A stretch of 64,000 nt of DNA, from NCBI GenBank assembly GCA_029449235.1, contig JANATG010000008.1, forward strand, positions 2,418,001-2,482,000, given 5' to 3'. The notes beneath the pieces are model-generated. The model was not told the origin of the DNA. It did no database searches and saw only the letters and a program-made list of their open reading frames with translations. Source of the stretch: Linnemannia schmuckeri. Lineage: Eukaryota; Mortierellomycota; Mortierellomycetes; Mortierellales; Mortierellaceae. Positions within the stretch are counted from its first letter, which is position 1, and the number at the start of each line of letters is the position of its first letter. The position numbers and the translations under genes were made by a program. This document shows, in pieces, positions 12,149 through 21,415 of the stretch.

Positions 12149-12884
12149 GCATCTCAAGCACCCCATTTGGGATCGGGATTTGACTGGCTCGCTGAAGATT
12201 CAGTTGTTGGGTTGATCTCGACCCAAACCACACCCAACCCACCAACCCAGTTCATTTTTTTCTATGTGAATAAAAGACTCGGGTTTCTGTAAAAACAACA
12301 ATTTATCTGTACAACACCAAAAATACCTGAATAAATCGAGACTTTTCGATCCATCTGCTTTTTCATAATGCGGTTTATTGTGATTGTTGGAATCAGAAAA
12401 AAGGGAAGCTAAAAAAGTCTAGCAAGAACCAAAAAAAAATGTGATCAGAAACGCGCTTTTCTTATGTCTTCATTGCAGGAGTACGTGGAGCCAAGAAAAA
12501 AAAATAAACCATTCCCGAGCCTAAATAACAAAGGTAAGACAAATGTTTGTGAGAACAAAGATGCAGAAAGTAGCCTCCGAAAGAAGAACGGGGGGGAAAA
12601 TGTCTATTGGAGCACAGCCAGTGTCGTTTTGATTGGTCGTTGCTGTGGGCGAAGTTGACATTGTTACTTTGTTCCTGAGAAAACAGAGGGTGGGCGTTAC
12701 TCTTGCTGTTGTTTTTTTTTTTTGAGGGAAGGAGTTGCGATGAAGGGTAGGCATCGTGATGATGTTGAGAGAAGAGAAGGATGATATAGATCTTGCGAAT
12801 GTCAGGACATCCCTTGTTCGCAAGGACGGTGTAATTCCCTTCAACGAGCTCCCTTCTCACCACGACATGGGCATAATACGATTC
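12149..12884. other. Intergenic region downstream of uS8
   Basis: Contains the uS8 3' end and A/T-rich tracts. A minus-strand ATG-initiated ORF starting MLESYYAHVVVRRELVEG at 12890 degenerates into low complexity within about 45 codons and is not supported as a gene. Confidence 0.4.
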
Positions 12885-12990
12885 AAGCATTGAACTTACT
12901 ACTGAACGAAAGTAGGAGGGAAGTTGACATGATCGGTTCCTGTGAGTTTTTGTGAATGAGCTTGTGGGAGAGATGTTTGTGATGCCGATG
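12885..12990 (-). pseudogene. Family A remnant (A0): leader and first codons only
   Basis: The 40-50 bp before ATG 12930 closely resembles the leader of A1: both contain an ACAAGCTCATTCACA block followed by an ACTCACAG block just before the start. The ORF starts MSTSLLLSFS, similar to the MSTSS start of A3, then ends or reaches a GTAAGT. The rest of the family A protein cannot be recognised downstream. A family-type promoter element lies about 90 bp upstream. Read as a truncated copy. Confidence 0.3.
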
Positions 12991-13020
12991 AATGTAGCTC
13001 TCTTTTAAGCTCCTTTTTTT

Positions 13021-13033
13021 GCCACTAAATTTT
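13021..13033 (-). promoter_or_regulatory. Shared upstream element, A0 copy
   Basis: GCCACTAAATTTT on the plus strand, about 90 bp upstream of ATG 12930. Confidence 0.35.
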
Positions 13034-13435
13034 GTCCTGTTTTTTTTCCGCCAAAAATCCAAACTTTTAAAACTTTTTATTTGTCTCTGAGGAATCAACG
13101 TGGTGGGGTAAAATATAGAGTGCAAAGGTGCAAGCGAAAAAGAAGGAAAGCAAAGCAAAGTATAAAGAAAGAAGAATACAGAGAAAAGAAGGTGTAAAAG
13201 CATTTAAGACGCGAGCACGAAAAGCACAGAGATAGGTATTTAAGCAATGTAAAAGTATTTGTGTCCAGTATGTATCTCCTGCAGTTGGAGAGACAGTCTG
13301 GTGTAGTATGTCTGTCCGAGCACAACTAGAGTTACTAATAAAACGCGAGTGAGAATTGGTATCATAAATCGTGGGAAGGACGAGGAGGAGTTCACAAGTC
13401 TAATAACGAAAGACACAAGCACGATGAGCACTTAC

Positions 13436-14080
13436 ATCATCTAAGCTCATCCGAATATCGAATAGACCAGCAAGTTGCTGATAATCATGTTCCTGCTGCT
13501 GAATGTGGTTGGTTACAAGCGCAAGCAAGCGCAAGCCCTCCTCGCGCAGCGTAGGCCAGTAAACCTCTAAGAGCAGTTGCAGCTCAGCGCAAGTCTCGGA
13601 AATTCGGCCCGCAAGCCATCGCCTATCCGTAACCATCGTTGCGGTCACGATCGCCATCGCCAGTTGCTTCACTGTATTCAAGACATACTGCAGACGCTGT
13701 GACAGCGTGACTATGTGCTCTGCAGGTGCAACATGTAACTGAGATTCCACCACTCGGAAGTTGTGGGAGGCTTTGGAGATGTCAGTCTCCAACGTCTTTA
13801 TCTCGGCTAAGAGGTGCTGGAGGACGGATGGAAGATCTGGTGTGAGATAATCAACCTCATGTGTAGACGGTAATGGAGGCGTCGTCGGTGGTTGAGTCCC
13901 ACGTGGGTGCGCTGCTGGTGAGGATGCTTGCAGCAAGCTCTGTGGTGCTGCACCTGTTGGCTGCAGTTGGCCGAAAGAGGGAGAGTGGGTACCCTCAGAC
14001 AGAACTATGAGCGTGTCGAAAAGGTTGTTGTCGTTGTTGGCCTCAAAGCTCTGGTATTTTTTCGTGTTGGTGGATAGCAT
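13436..14080 (-). CDS. Family A member A1, uncharacterised helical protein (first coding exon)
   Basis: No known domain recognised. ATG at 14080 was chosen because the leader and start MLSTNTKKYQSFEANNDNN align with A3. The upstream in-frame codons reach into the promoter. The exon encodes 215 residues: a polar N-terminus with FEANNDNN, a Pro-rich middle (about residues 45-85), then a long predicted helical region (LPSVLQHLLAEIKTLETDI onwards) ending ...FDIRMSLDD. It closes with a canonical donor (GATGAT then GTAAGTGC). A3 ends at the equivalent residue with the same donor, so a short 3' exon exists, but I could not fix its acceptor; candidates lie near 13325. The array is tandem and co-oriented with A0, A2, A3, A4 and A5. 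Confidence 0.6.
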
Positions 14081-14169
14081 GGTCAGTACTGTGAGTTTGT
14101 GAATGAGCTTGTGTGAGAGATGTCGCATGGTTATGTCTGATTCAAAAGTTGGCATTTTTATTTCGCTAG

Positions 14170-14183
14170 CGCCATCAAAATTT
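14170..14183 (-). promoter_or_regulatory. Shared upstream element, A1 copy
   Basis: CGCCATCAAAATTT on the plus strand, about 90 bp upstream of ATG 14080. Confidence 0.4.
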
Positions 14184-14689
14184 ATCATTCAGGGGGACCA
14201 ATTTTGCTTTTTGCAAAATTTATTTGACTCGTTGTGGTTAATTTACAGCAAAGAGAGAAAAATGGGGAAGGAAAGAGACTAGGAAACACAGCCAGATTGT
14301 GAGGAAGACAAAGAAAACAAAGGCAGCAAAGATGAAGGAAGGTTAGGGGAGGAGCAGGAAGCAGGGATGACAGCGACAAGAAAGAAAGGTGTTGCAATGA
14401 GCTGCAAAATACCCGTATCAGCGAGCATCAAGAAAGGTTCTTAATTGATTGATCGTCATCGTGCAATAATAGATATTGCGATATGTGTTAGTAAGACCGA
14501 GAGCAATGAGTCGTTAAAAAGGGGAGAGAGAAAGTAAGAGAGTGTTGTGAGTGGCGAGAAAAGGGAGAATGAGAACTAGTTCACCAACAAAAAGGGCAAT
14601 CAAAATAGCAGAAAAGAATCGACAACGTACGGTACCTCATCAGCGAGACAGGGTTGGTCGGTTGGGAGCAAAAAAAAAGAATCTTTTTC

Positions 14690-15287
14690 ATGTAGACACG
14701 TTCCTTGCTCTTCTCAACTTCGCCCAGGCAATCGAATTCCATGCTAATGACAGGCAGGTCCTCCTCCATGATCCGAAAGTATTCATTCATTTCCCCACCG
14801 AATCAAGTCAAACGGACCCTACTGGCTTGAACATCTAAGCCCAGTACTGGATGTGATACAGTGGCCAGGAGCTCGGCCAAGGTTCGCTTCGCAGATGAAA
14901 AACTGTTCTCCAGACGCCCAATCAGCGTGTCCAGAGGTCCCAAAGGGAGGTGGGCAAAGTCTGGATCCGCCGCAAAGACGAGGTTCAAAATCTGAGCTCA
15001 ACCACTTTGTCGGTGAACATGTTGATGTCCGCCATTATGCTCTTAAGCTCTACCAATCTAGGGTCTTTCGTTTGTGCAGCCTGAGTGGTAAGCAAAGGTG
15101 CTTCTGCCCCTGATCTTGAGAACGATGTCGCCGTTCTTGGGGGATCCTTTGGTCCTGCAGCCGGCTGGGTTGGTGAGGAGGTCTGGGAGCGGGTCTTAAG
15201 TGTCTCGGAGGCGTTGTTGGTATTGTTGCAATCACCGTGATAATTGGCCTTGGAGGCCTCAATGTTGCTTGTGTGTAGGGTCGACAT
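14690..15287 (-). pseudogene. Family A member A2, broken
   Basis: Starts MSTLHTSNIEASKANYHGD at 15287, matching the A3 N-terminus, with a Pro-rich middle and LVELKSIMADINMF aligning to the A3 segment LVSLLEDLKMLTNKL. The frame ends at about 14985. Homology resumes in another frame (LGPLDTLIGRLENSF, LAELLATV), hits an in-frame TGA at 14803-14805, then continues in that same frame as GGEMNEYFRIMEEDLP, which aligns with the A3 segment VVMDEFFRQM. One frameshift plus one nonsense codon make this a pseudogene. The 3' boundary is approximate. Confidence 0.6.
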
Positions 15288-15387
15288 GGTCGCTCCTAGG
15301 AAAGGTTATGAGGTTATCGGCGAAAAAGATGTGGAAAGGAGGAGGTTGATGCGGTGAATGAGGTGCTCCCTTTTTGTATCCTTCTTT

Positions 15388-15402
15388 TCACCGCCACCTT
15401 TT
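15388..15402 (-). promoter_or_regulatory. Shared upstream element, A2 copy (diverged)
   Basis: TCACCGCCACCTTTT on the plus strand, about 105 bp upstream of ATG 15287; weaker match than the other copies. Confidence 0.25.
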
Positions 15403-15861
15403 TGTGGGCTTTTCTCGACATGGATTTTTTTTTTTTTTTTTTTTTTTGGCTTTATTTGGTAAATGTAAATTCATGAACAAAAAAAAGAAGACAACGAGAA
15501 AAAAAAAGACAAGACGCGTGAAGTGTGAGAGAGAACGGAAGGAAGGAAAGCAAAAGTATTGATACAATCAAAGAAAGAAAGAAAAAGAAAGAAAAAAGGC
15601 TGTGAGGGAGGTGAATGTGTCAAACAAGGCAAGCTCTATAAGTGAAAAGAACAAAACAAATTTCTTGGGCAAAGTCCATCCTTGCTTCCAGTCAACTTAT
15701 CCTGCCGCCAATGGGTGTCGAGTTATGTGTTGCGGCAACTATATCACTAAAAGAATAAAAATGACCAAACGAACGATGGTTACCGCTGTAGGCTGCGAGA
15801 AGGAAGGGTGATCAAATCAAACGGAAAACAACAACAGGAAGTCAAAACAACGGTTACTTAC

Positions 15862-16485
15862 ATCAACTATTTTCATTGAACCGGCAAGCAGAAGATTCAG
15901 ATGTTGGTAATCAGCGTCCTCCAGTTCGACAATACGACGAAACTCTCGATGGACCACATTATCATTCTCATACATCTGCCGAAAGAACTCATCCATCACC
16001 ACCCGGAGCCTGTCCAAGTGGACCTCCACGGCCACAGGATCTGCATTTGGAACTGACACGGCGGTTTCGTACTCGAGTAGCGTCCACTTCATCCACACTA
16101 GACCGTCTTCCATAAATTTGATCATCTTGGCCACGTTTTCAATCGGACGAAAGATCATGTCCTCTGAATCCGTTCCAAACAGCTGGTGCGACGATTCAAG
16201 TTGAGCCAGTTTGTTGGTGAGCATCTTGAGATCTTCCAACAGGCTAACGAGCTCTATCTCTCGGTCCGGTATCGCATTCGGCGGGATCTGGACGCAGAGT
16301 GGGAGCACCACTGAGCGTGGTTGAGGTGCTGATAACGGCGCCGTGTGATTCTGGCCCTGTGGTCCTTCTGCTGCTAATGGGGGAAGTTGAATGTCGTGAA
16401 TCCGAGTTGAAAGAGTCTCGGCGAGGTGGTTGTCGTTGTTTTTGGTCTCAAAGGGCTTGGTGGAGTTTGTGCTTGAGGTTGACAT
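15862..16485 (-). CDS. Family A member A3, uncharacterised helical protein (first coding exon)
   Basis: ATG at 16485 opens 208 codons: MSTSSTNSTKPFETKNNDN, a Pro-rich segment, then helices with heptad-like spacing (LVSLLEDLKMLTNKLAQLES, VVMDEFFRQMYENDN, IVELEDADYQHLNLLLAGS). The exon closes KIVD with donor GTAAGT at 15856-15861. The first acceptor-like site downstream (TTTTTAG near 15752-15759) would add an immediate TGA, so the protein may end there; this is a guess. No membrane segment, signal peptide or metal-binding motif is visible. With A1 it is one of only two copies with an uninterrupted frame. Confidence 0.6.
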
Positions 16486-16562
16486 GGTTGTTCTTGTGGT
16501 GAGAGATGTGGAATAAAGGTGGCGCATTCATTTCTTTTTTTATTTCCATTTTCATTTCCACT

Positions 16563-16576
16563 CGCCACCAATTTTT
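16563..16576 (-). promoter_or_regulatory. Shared upstream element, A3 copy
   Basis: CGCCACCAATTTTT on the plus strand, about 80 bp upstream of ATG 16485. Confidence 0.4.
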
Positions 16577-16949
16577 GCAGCAAAAGGACTGCTTTTTCTT
16601 CACATAGACTTTTTTATTTAGATCGATCAAGGAAAGAAACCGCATACGAAATGGAAAAAAGGCGAGTGCGCGAAAGGCGAAGAGGAAAGAGAAGGAAAGA
16701 AAGCTCCATGATAAATATAGATTTGGTGAAATGTGGAAAAAGTAGAAAAGAGAAGCACCATGAAGTTTAGGAGATTTCTCCTGCAATGGTCGTCTTAGTT
16801 TGCAGTGCGCAAATCGCCCTTCAGGACCACCACAATGATTTTACCAGGGCGATAAAAAAACAAAAGAGAGACAGACGCTTAGAAAAGCGTTGCAAGAAGA
16901 GAGCGACACACTTTAATTGAAGGCTATGGTACAAAACAAAACAGACGAT

Positions 16950-17878
16950 TTACACAGATGATCCACACAGACGATAACTTGCAATACATGATCGCATATG
17001 GAAAATATGGGCGAGATATCGCTCGGCGATCTCCTCAAGCTCAAGTTGAATACCATTCCCGAGTGTAACCAAGCGGGACATCTCTTGCTCAATTGCAGGG
17101 ATTTATCGAACATTCTCGGTGAAGGTCCTTATGATCTCTTCCGAGCTTGTCCATGAGGAAGAATAGATCCGCCCGAGTCGGCTGCTTTGTTGGAGCTGCT
17201 GCCATGCCGGCTTGGAGATCTGTCAATGTCAGCTTGGAGATCTGTCAATGTCAGCTTCATCGACGTAAAGATGTTCTCCAGTCGGTGAGCCGTCGTCGTC
17301 AAGATCTTAACAGGCGGAAGGCTCCACTTCTTTTGTACAGTTCTAAGACCGTCCGTGAGGATGGCCGCAGCCGTTTCAAACTTGTTCACCTGCCCTAGTA
17401 TTTCATTGATGGCGAACAATTTGAAGTCGAAGAGCGATTGAATGACCTGGGTCGAATGCGGAGGCGCCCCTGAGCGTGGAGCTGACGGCGGCAACACCGT
17501 GTATGGGGTGGGTCATCACGCTCTTCTACTGTCGAGGTGAGACTAAGATTCTGGAGCTTGGCAGTAAATGCCTTGAAAACGCGGTCTGTGACAGTATTGT
17601 AGACTGTCTTCTACGTTGCCACCATTCCTACGCCTCCATCACCACGCCTCCACCACCACGCCTTCATCACTACGCTCCTGTGCACTAATATAAATACCTC
17701 CATCTCTCTGTATAATAAACATCATCCGTTTCTAGCCTTTCCTCCTCGTTTGTAGTATTCTCTTGTCTTCTCTCTCGTCCTTGTTCCTCCCCATCTCCGT
17801 ATTCACACTCGCTTGCTCTGCTGCTATTACACGGTCGGCCTTGAGAGTTGTAATTCTGCTGGTTGTTGGGCTCGACAT
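16950..17878 (-). pseudogene. Family A member A4, multiply disrupted
   Basis: ATG 17878 opens MSSPTTSRITTLKADR, then the frame is lost. From about 17497 family sequence returns (LPPSAPRSGAPP, LFAINEILGQVNKFE, PPVKILTTTAHRLENIF, LTLTDLQAD). A 22-bp tandem duplication at 17211-17254 then shifts the frame. Ignoring one copy, the next stretch reads RADLFFLMDKL, a further single-base shift gives EEIIRTFTENVR, then an in-frame TAA, then IPAIEQEMSRLVTLGNG and LEEIAERYLAHIF, ending at TAA 16950. At least two frameshifts and one nonsense codon are present. The stretch 17500-17740 has no family similarity and may be an insertion. Confidence 0.55.
17211..17254 (+). repeat. 22-bp perfect tandem duplication
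   Basis: Two adjacent identical 22-bp units (17211-17232 and 17233-17254), each beginning CTTGGAGATC. It lies inside the A4 reading frame; 22 is not a multiple of three, so it is an inactivating event. Confidence 0.9.
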
Positions 17879-17978
17879 GACTGTTTTGTTAAGTTGCAAG
17901 GTTATGAGCAGTGGGCTAGAAAGAGATATTGAGAAAAGTTGATTTGATTCCAAACTAATAACCATATTTATCCTCGTT

Positions 17979-17997
17979 CCCACCGTCATTAATTTTC
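17979..17997 (-). promoter_or_regulatory. Shared upstream element, A4 copy (diverged)
   Basis: CCCACCGTCATTAATTTTC on the plus strand, about 105 bp upstream of ATG 17878; carries an internal insertion relative to the consensus. Confidence 0.25.
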
Positions 17998-18467
17998 AAG
18001 CCAAGGTGTCTTTTTGCGAAAGAGATAAGGGATAGCTCTGTAAGTTTATTACATTGGATAACAAGCAGATAAGGCAAGGCGAAGAAGAATGTAAGATCAT
18101 GTGGAACGTGGATAGAGACAGGATAAGAGGGATAATGAAAGACAAGGGCAGAGTGAGATAAAAGAAAAAGTAGAGACAGAGTAAAAAACAGAGACAGAGG
18201 CGTAAAAAAATCAAACGAAAACCACAACCAACGGTCGGGAGAGCTCCACAGCAGTGGTTGTCGTTGTGTGAGGTGTGAATTTGGGCGACTCGTCCGTTGT
18301 TATCATAGAAGCGATTTTACTATGTAAACCATAAAGTAACAGAGAAAGAAAGAGAGAGAGAGAGGGAGAGGGAATGAGAGCTTGTAACGTCAGCCGCGAG
18401 AAGAGGGTAATCCAACCAAGCTGCAAGTGGTGGCATGAAAGAAACAAATCACAAAGCGTTGCCTTAC

Positions 18468-18777
18468 ATTGCTAAACGACATCTGGGTGGTGAGTTGGTG
18501 AGCAACCTCGAAAGCGCTGATGTTGAGCAATTCTCGATAAGCCGCAGGTACATATTCGTCCATTAGCATCTGGAGATCCCCATGATCCTTCAAGAGCCTC
18601 TCCAAGAGCGCTTTTTGAGTCCTCTACTGCGTGTCTTGCGCTTGGTCTCCTGCTGCTACCACGGTTCGGAGGCTCTAAATCTCAGCGAAGGTTTGTTTCA
18701 TCAAATCCAAGCTGATCTCCAATCGCCGAACTAGCATTTCCAGGATCCTAATTGGCGGATGACTCAGTCTTTTTCAG
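18468..18777 (-). pseudogene. Family A member A5, 5'-truncated at a 28S rRNA junction
   Basis: One frame reads IRILEMLVRRLEISLDLM, KQTFAEI, stop, SLRTVVAAGDQAQDTQ, stop, then LLKDHGDLQMLMDEYVP and LLNISAFEVAHQL. It ends SFSN at a GTAAGG donor, the same place where A1 and A3 splice. Both interruptions are TAG in an otherwise unbroken frame. The N-terminal third of the gene is missing: the homology stops at about 18778, exactly where 28S rRNA sequence begins on the other strand. Confidence 0.5.
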
Positions 18778-18790
18778 AGCGACGTTGCTC

Positions 18791-18822
<32 letters not shown>

Positions 18823-19330
18823 ACTGAACCAGAATTCAGTAAGCGTTGGATTGTTCACCTACGAATAGGGAACAAGACCTGGGGTTTAGACCGTTGTGAG
18901 ACAGGTTAGTTTACCCTACTGATGAAATGTTACAACAGTAATTGAACTTAGTACGAGAGGAACCGTTCATTCGGATAGTTGGTATTTGGGCCTGCCTGAG
19001 CAGGCAATGACCCGAAGTTATCATCTGTTGGGTTATGGCTGAACGCCTCTAAGTCAGAACGGGTGCTAGAACGCGACGATTACCGCCTTTTCTGATTTTT
19101 AGTTGAATACGAATGGATCTTTGGATCCTAAATCATACTACGTGGGGTTATCTTGCAGAGCGGAAAGGCGTTGTGAGGTTCCTGCTAATGTTAATTTCAA
19201 ATATTGGAAGAGATAAATCCATTGCAGACGACTTTAATTGAACGGAGTATTGTAAGCAGTAGAGTAGCCTTGTTGCTACGATCTGCTGAGATTAAGTCCA
19301 TTGTTCTATAGATTTGTTCGAAAGAACAAC
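18778..19330 (+). rRNA. 28S rRNA 3'-end fragment, copy 1
   Basis: About 550 bp matching the extreme 3' domain of eukaryotic large-subunit rRNA. Recognisable blocks are AGCGACGTTGC, GATCCTTCGATGTCGGCTC, the sarcin-ricin loop AGTACGAGAGGAACC near 18950-18964, GGCTGAACGCCTCTAAGTC, GCTAGAACGCGACGATT and GTAAGCAGTAGAGTAGCC. No 5' part of 28S, no 18S, 5.8S or spacer accompanies it, so it is an isolated fragment and not a working rDNA unit. Confidence 0.9.
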
Positions 19331-20654
19331 ATCTTTCTTTTTCTTTTTTCTTCAGCGCCGCTTCTTATGGGTAGTGTAAATAAAAATGGGCTGTAGTGTA
19401 TATAAAGAAGTCTTGCACCACCCCCATGCCTGAAAGAGGATGTGCCCTCGCCTATCTAAGAAGTTTTTTTTTATTATTATTTTTGTGTGCAGCACCCACC
19501 ATACCTACCCATGCCCACGCCCATGCCTGATGTCACAGTATCATAGTCTGCACTGACATTGTATTGCATTCCTCGCCCCCCCATTCCTTGTTCCACATTC
19601 CTTATCCTCCATTCCTTACCCCTGTTCTATACACTACTATCCGTTTCTGCCTCTTCCTTCTGTCCTCTACCAGTTCCAGTCTTACTGCACCTATCCACTG
19701 CCCTATCTCTCTGTTGCCATTACATTACACCTGAGGAGGGTGGAGGATTTTTTTTTTGGATGATCTTATTCTCACAGGCGGAGTCACACTGTCGCGGCCC
19801 TGTGAAGTCATTCGTATACCCTGTCTGAATAAGAAGTTTTTTATGTTTTCATAGGGTGTGCCTTCCTATCCAATACAGGGGCTAAATGAGTAAAACCCGC
19901 ATTTTTTCTTGCACAAGACTTTGTTCATGCATTTTAAACAGCTGAATAAAATTGTTTTTTTTTTTTGATTGAAACAATCCCAAAGATGCCAAGAACGGCG
20001 GGTTCACTTTGGAGGCTATGTTGCGAAGTCAATCGGGCACTGGATGGAGAAGCCCTTAAAATAATGATAAAAGCACTAGCATGGTAGTGTAGTAATCTCT
20101 CTTCTTCACTCGTCTTTTTTTCTGCTAACATAGGCTTGGCAGATTTAAAAGGGACCCGGGGGTATCGGCGATATATCGCAAGACCTTGTTGAGGATATTG
20201 ATCGTCCCATTCTTAAAGATCAAACCTACCGAAGAGTTCGGTCTGTAGTTTCCTTGGCTTCCAAATGCATGAACATTCCATGCTTATCCTATTTCTAGAT
20301 TGAGCTTATTAAGCTCTGCATGAAACTGCTTTCAGTTTGCCTGCAGAAAGTGCACTGAGCTTGTGGTGTTAAAAAGAAAATGTCGTTCTGTGCTAAACCT
20401 ATGTAACTCATTATTATAGGATTAGCACGCAAAATCCATTTTTAGCGAAATTGTCCCAATGGACCTGATCAGATGTAAGGATCGACTAATCTGAATTCCA
20501 TGTCATGATCAATCTTCTAATTGCAGAAGGACAACGACAAGAAAGCCAGAATCTAACTTTGTAATGTTAGAGAGTGCAGGTTGTATTGAGAAATAAAAAA
20601 GTTCATTCATGTCAAAAACTCGAAATCATTGAGACCATTAATGTAATGACTGTA
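19331..20654. other. Unassigned stretch after 28S fragment 1
   Basis: No gene supported. A/T-rich with CCCATGCC-type short repeats at 19495-19530 and a poly-T run at 19749-19757. Neither strand has an ORF with conserved features. Confidence 0.45.
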
Positions 20655-20945
20655 CTATTGCAACTCTTCAGGGTGTAGTCTCTGTATGCTTCTCCAAGGT
20701 ACTCTCATCTTCTGCTGCATCTTCGCCGTGGAATGCAGGAGGAGATATACCAATGCAGTCATCATCTCCTGCAACTTCATCTCTTGTGCAGTATACACTG
20801 CAAGTGTACGAAGATATATGTCGACTGCATTTGTACAATTGGGGTTGGCAGAGCACTGGATATTATTAAAATCCACCATTGCCTGCCTTGCATGAAGATA
20901 GGCCCCTTGCAGTGACTTCACCGAAACGAGAAAATTGAATTCGTT
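20655..20945 (-). other. Orphan ORF, possible exon or gene fragment
   Basis: A 97-codon open frame without an early ATG reads SLQGAYLHARQAMVDFNN, PNCTNAVDIYLRTLAVYTAQ and LQEMMTALVYLLLHSTAKM, ending at TAG near 20655. Composition looks protein-like (amphipathic helices), unlike the surrounding DNA, but no start, partner exon or family was found. It may be a relic of a deleted gene. Confidence 0.25.
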
Positions 20946-21415
20946 TCGTTAAGCCCGTACTAAGTACCTGTAAGTGGTCTTAACCAATGGGTTATCGAAC
21001 TGAAAACCGGTTCGTTGAGAAACACTTGGTCCCTTGGTTCGTGATACATCTAACTTTCAACTCCAAGGAAAATCTGCTAGGATGAGTTGGAGATGATGCC
21101 AAAGACAGACAGGCTAATTCAATAGAGTTCCCGGGTGAGAGCAAGAAGGGCACAAGAATGGTATATTTGAGATTTCAATGTAAGGAGATAAAAGTGGCAG
21201 CAAAGAGGGCTATATAAGCTAGAGAGACGTGAGTCGATGGGCACTCCGGCTCTCTAAGGAAGCATTCATCTGTGAGACTTTCAGGCTAGCAAGCGAAAAA
21301 AAAGCATGGGGGCTTTAGTACTGGTTTTAGTGGTGCATTCACAAAAATAAAAAACATAACATTGAGACAGTTTTGACACCTACTTTAACATCCACAAGCT
21401 GCAAAGACTTACCTT
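20946..21415. other. 3' flank of the NLR gene
   Basis: No gene supported; presumed 3' untranslated and terminator region of the minus-strand receptor gene. Confidence 0.4.

Noticed and set aside
12462..12890. 142-codon minus-strand ORF starting MLESYYAHVVV
   Set aside because: Only the first ~40 codons look protein-like; the rest is low complexity and no splice site rescues it.
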